The position numbers and the translations under genes are program-made. Shown piece by piece: positions 61,609 to 64,000 of a stretch of 64,000 nucleotides of DNA (position 1 is its first letter; each line of letters starts with the position of its first letter). The notes below the pieces were generated by a model. It was not told the DNA's origin. It did no database searches and was given only the letters and a program-made list of their open reading frames with translations. This DNA comes from Streptomyces halobius (GTDB lineage: Bacteria; Actinomycetota; Actinomycetes; Streptomycetales; Streptomycetaceae): contig NZ_CP086322.1 in NCBI RefSeq assembly GCF_023277745.1, forward strand, positions 2,170,001 to 2,234,000, in the 5' to 3' direction.

Positions 61609-63015
61609 ATGCCTGTCACCACATCTGAGGTGCCGCCCGCCACGACGGGCGGCACCCCGGCCACCCCGCCGCCCCCCGCACCCGGCACACGCGGCGCCGC
61701 TCCCCGGCGGCGCGCCGTCCGCCGGCGTCGTCTCATCGCCGCGGTATTCGTCTTCCCCGCGCTGTTGCTGCTGGGCGCGCTGGTCGCGTACCCCATCGGG
61801 TTCTCGGTCGTCCGCAGCCTGTACGACGCCTCGGGCAGCACCTTTGTCGGAGCCGGCAACTACCACGAGATATTCCAGGACCCGGCGACGCTCCGGGCCC
61901 TCCGGAACAGCGCCGTCTGGGTCGTCTTCGCCCCGGCGCTGCTGACCGGACTCGGCCTGGTCCTCGCCGTGCTGACGGAGAAGATCCGCTGGAAGACGGC
62001 GTTCAAGGTGCTGATGTTCATGCCGATGGCGATCTCCTTCCTCGCCGCCGGCATCATCTTCCGCCTGGCCTACGAGCAGGACCCGCAGCGCGGTGTGCTC
62101 AACGCCGTCGCCGTCGGGATCCACGACGGCTTCCGGGGCGACACCACCTCCTACCCGACCGCCAAGGCCCGTATCGGCGACAAACAGCTGGTCAAGGGCG
62201 AGGACGGCGGCTACCGCACGGCCGGCCCGGCCGAGCCGGGCAGCATCGTCAACCTCGGTCTGGTCGGCGTCCCGCCCAAGGAGCTGCCCAAGGACGCGAA
62301 GCCCGCGGCGGAGGCGGCCGAAAAGCCCGCCGCGAGCGGCGCGTTGCGCGGCGTGGTCTATGTCGACTTCACCCCCGGAGGCGGCGGCGAGCCCGGTGTC
62401 GTGGACCGTACGGAGCGGGGGCTGCCCAAGCTCACGGTCGAGGCGGTCGACGCACACGGCGAGGTGGCGGCCGAGGCCACCACCGGACCGGACGGTTCCT
62501 ACCACCTGACCGGCCTGCCCGCCGGGTCGTACACCGTCCAGCTCCCCGCCGAGGACTTCGCCCCGCCGTACGAGGGCATCTCCTGGCTCGGCCCGGCCCT
62601 CATCACCCCCGCCATCATCGGCGCCTACATGTGGATCTGGACCGGCTTCGCCCTCGTCCTCATCGGCGCGGGACTCTCCGCGATGCCACGGGACGTCCTG
62701 GAGGCGGCCCGGATGGACGGCGCGAACGAATGGCAGGTCTTCCGCAAGATCACCGTGCCGCTGCTCGGCCCCGTCCTGGGCGTGGTGTTCGTGACCATGG
62801 TGATCAACGTGATGAAGGTCTTCGACCTCGTCTACATCATCGCCCCCGGCCCCGTACAGCAGGACGCCAATGTGCTGGCTCTGCAGATGTGGCTGGTCTC
62901 CTTCGGCGGCGGCAACAACCAGGGGCTGGGCAGCGCCCTCGGTGTCCTGCTGCTGCTCCTGGTGGTGCCGGCCATGGCCTTCAACGTCCGACGCTTCCGC
63001 AGGAGCCAGTCATGA
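61609..63015 (+). CDS. aglF: Alpha-glucoside ABC transporter permease with an inserted beta-sandwich domain (AglF-like)
   Basis: A 468-residue permease of the MalF type. Helix 1 is at residues 43-65 and the EAA loop (LEAARMDGANEWQVFRKITV) at 364-383. Between helices near 150 and 330 a long exported insertion (about 171-325) occurs. Its last part (TVEAVDAHGEVAAEATTGPD, then GSYHLTGLPAGSYTVQLPAE) is a clear carboxypeptidase-regulatory/prealbumin-like beta-sandwich. MalF family proteins of other bacteria have an extra domain near this position, but this one is of a different fold. It may contact the binding lipoprotein. Confidence 0.9.
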   Translation: MPVTTSEVPPATTGGTPATPPPPAPGTRGAAPRRRAVRRRRLIAAVFVFPALLLLGALVAYPIGFSVVRSLYDASGSTFVGAGNYHEIFQDPATLRALRNSAVWVVFAPALLTGLGLVLAVLTEKIRWKTAFKVLMFMPMAISFLAAGIIFRLAYEQDPQRGVLNAVAVGIHDGFRGDTTSYPTAKARIGDKQLVKGEDGGYRTAGPAEPGSIVNLGLVGVPPKELPKDAKPAAEAAEKPAASGALRGVVYVDFTPGGGGEPGVVDRTERGLPKLTVEAVDAHGEVAAEATTGPDGSYHLTGLPAGSYTVQLPAEDFAPPYEGISWLGPALITPAIIGAYMWIWTGFALVLIGAGLSAMPRDVLEAARMDGANEWQVFRKITVPLLGPVLGVVFVTMVINVMKVFDLVYIIAPGPVQQDANVLALQMWLVSFGGGNNQGLGSALGVLLLLLVVPAMAFNVRRFRRSQS

Positions 63016-63896
63016 CCACCATTCAGGATGCCGTCGCCGTGTCCCGGAGGCGGGCGAAGGGCGGGCCGTCGAAACGGATCGGCCGCGCCGTGATCCAGGC
63101 GTCGCTGCTGATCATCGGCCTGATCTGGCTCACCCCGGCCGCCGGTCTCTTCCTCTCCTCGCTCCGTACGGACGAGGCCAATTCCAGCAGCGGCTGGTGG
63201 CAGGCGCTCACCGCGCCCGGCCGGCTCTCCTTCGACAACTACGCAGCCCTGCTCAAGGATTCCGGCATCACCCAGGCGTTCTGGAACACGGTGCTGATCT
63301 CCGTGCCCACCACCCTCGCCGTCGTGGTGATCGCCGCCCTGGCCGGATACGCCTTCGCCTGGCTGGAGTTCCCCGCACGGGACTGGATCTTCCTGCTGGT
63401 CGTCGCGATGCTGGTGGTACCGGTCCAGATCGGACTGCTGCCGGTGGCCAAACTGTTCGGCGCGCTGGGCCTGTTCGGCTCCATCCCGGGAGTCATCCTC
63501 TTCCACACCGCGTACGGCCTGCCCTTCGCGATCTTCCTCCTCCGCAACTACTTCGCGGAGATCCCCAAGGAGATGCTGGAGGCGGCGCGGATGGACGGCG
63601 GCGGGGAATGGCGGATCTTCTGCCGGCTGGTCCTGCCGCTGGGCCGGCCGGCCATCGCCAGCCTGGCCATCTTCCAGTTCCTGTGGGTGTGGAACGACAT
63701 GCTCGTGGCGCTGCTCTTCGCCGACAACGGGTCACAGCCGCTGACGGTGGCCCTGCAGTCGCAGATGCGGCAGTTCGGCAGCAATATCGGTGTGCTGGCG
63801 CCGGGCGCCTTTCTGTCCTTGATCGTGCCGCTGATCGTGTTCTTCGTGTTCCAACGGCACTTTGTCCAGGGCGTGATGGCGGGGTCGGTGAAGTGA
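63012..63896 (+). CDS. aglG: Alpha-glucoside ABC transporter permease (AglG-like)
   Basis: A 294-residue MalG-type permease with about six helices and the EAA loop (LEAARMDGGGEWRIFCRLVL). ATG 63012 overlaps the AglF stop (ATGA), so the two are translationally coupled. An ATP-binding subunit is missing from the operon, as is usual in Streptomyces, where MsiK serves several sugar transporters. A perfect stem-loop follows the stop. Confidence 0.92.
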   Translation: MTTIQDAVAVSRRRAKGGPSKRIGRAVIQASLLIIGLIWLTPAAGLFLSSLRTDEANSSSGWWQALTAPGRLSFDNYAALLKDSGITQAFWNTVLISVPTTLAVVVIAALAGYAFAWLEFPARDWIFLLVVAMLVVPVQIGLLPVAKLFGALGLFGSIPGVILFHTAYGLPFAIFLLRNYFAEIPKEMLEAARMDGGGEWRIFCRLVLPLGRPAIASLAIFQFLWVWNDMLVALLFADNGSQPLTVALQSQMRQFGSNIGVLAPGAFLSLIVPLIVFFVFQRHFVQGVMAGSVK

Positions 63897-63913
63897 CGCG
63901 CGGGTGATCGGGT

Positions 63914-63942
63914 GGCGGCGCCGGACCGTGTCCGGCGCCGCC
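63914..63942 (+). terminator. Terminator of the alpha-glucoside operon
   Basis: GGCGGCGCCGGA / TCCGGCGCCGCC, a perfect 12-bp stem with a CCGTG loop, 17 bases after the aglG stop; no T-tract, as usual in Streptomyces. Confidence 0.85.
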
Positions 63943-64000
63943 GGTATCCCCCGTACTCGTCCGGCCAGCGGTTCGGCCCACCGTAACCTCCTCCGCGCGA

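Overview
The window is actinobacterial and almost certainly Streptomyces. It is very GC-rich, codon third positions are mostly G or C, and GTG and TTG starts behind GGAGG-type ribosome sites are common. The gene content fits too: an SseB/DUF1266 protein, a BrkB family protein, a DUF5107 protein, a P450/ferredoxin pair and an aglEFG-like alpha-glucoside operon. No rRNA, tRNA, CRISPR array, intact insertion sequence or complete prophage was seen. The many decayed genes and short tandem repeats suggest an accessory, chromosome-arm-like region, but that placement is inference.

Region 1 (1-16.2 kb) mixes intact metabolic genes with damaged ones. Intact: a bile-acid/Na+ symporter family gene divergent from a LysR gene across a 15-bp tandem repeat, a long-chain acyl-CoA ligase, an aldo/keto reductase, a GlxA-like AraC regulator with a second GAPDH (codon use unlike its surroundings), an MFS exporter divergent from an HxlR regulator, and a small LexA-like wHTH operon. 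Damaged: a SUKH/SMI1 gene with three single-base losses, a membrane-protein remnant, a frameshifted NmrA gene, a truncated DUF6193 gene and an RHS remnant. The RHS remnant ends in what looks like a deaminase toxin tip overlapping an intact SUKH-3 immunity gene.

Region 2 (16.2-29.5 kb) holds VOC, TetR/flavin monooxygenase, methyltransferase, SseB/DUF1266, BrkB, pterin dehydratase, a Tat-exported amine-oxidase-like flavoprotein, an XRE/MmyB regulator with an internal deletion, an amino-acid permease, an AhpD-like protein and a GH16 gene that has lost its signal peptide.

Region 3 (29.5-46 kb) starts with a set possibly acting at the membrane: a holin-fused phosphodiesterase, an MBL hydrolase translationally coupled to a DedA protein, a 54-residue secreted peptide and a NAPE-PLD-like MBL hydrolase. 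It continues with a PLP-fold protein lacking the catalytic lysine, a methyltransferase, VOC and quinone-reductase genes, DUF5107, GNAT, the P450/[3Fe-4S] ferredoxin pair, and a secreted CocE-type hydrolase with a TetR-type palindrome in its promoter.

Region 4 (46-64 kb) is orderly. M55, M20 and S9 peptidases form a peptide-catabolic run. Ogt, a 2OG-Fe(II) oxygenase and an unrecognised protein form a probable alkylation-repair operon. PadR, an ABC ATPase and a FtsX-type permease form an efflux operon. A lone sugar-binding protein is divergent from PadR across a perfect inverted repeat. The window closes with a GH13 alpha-glucosidase, a lipoprotein and two permeases for alpha-glucoside uptake, ending in a strong terminator.
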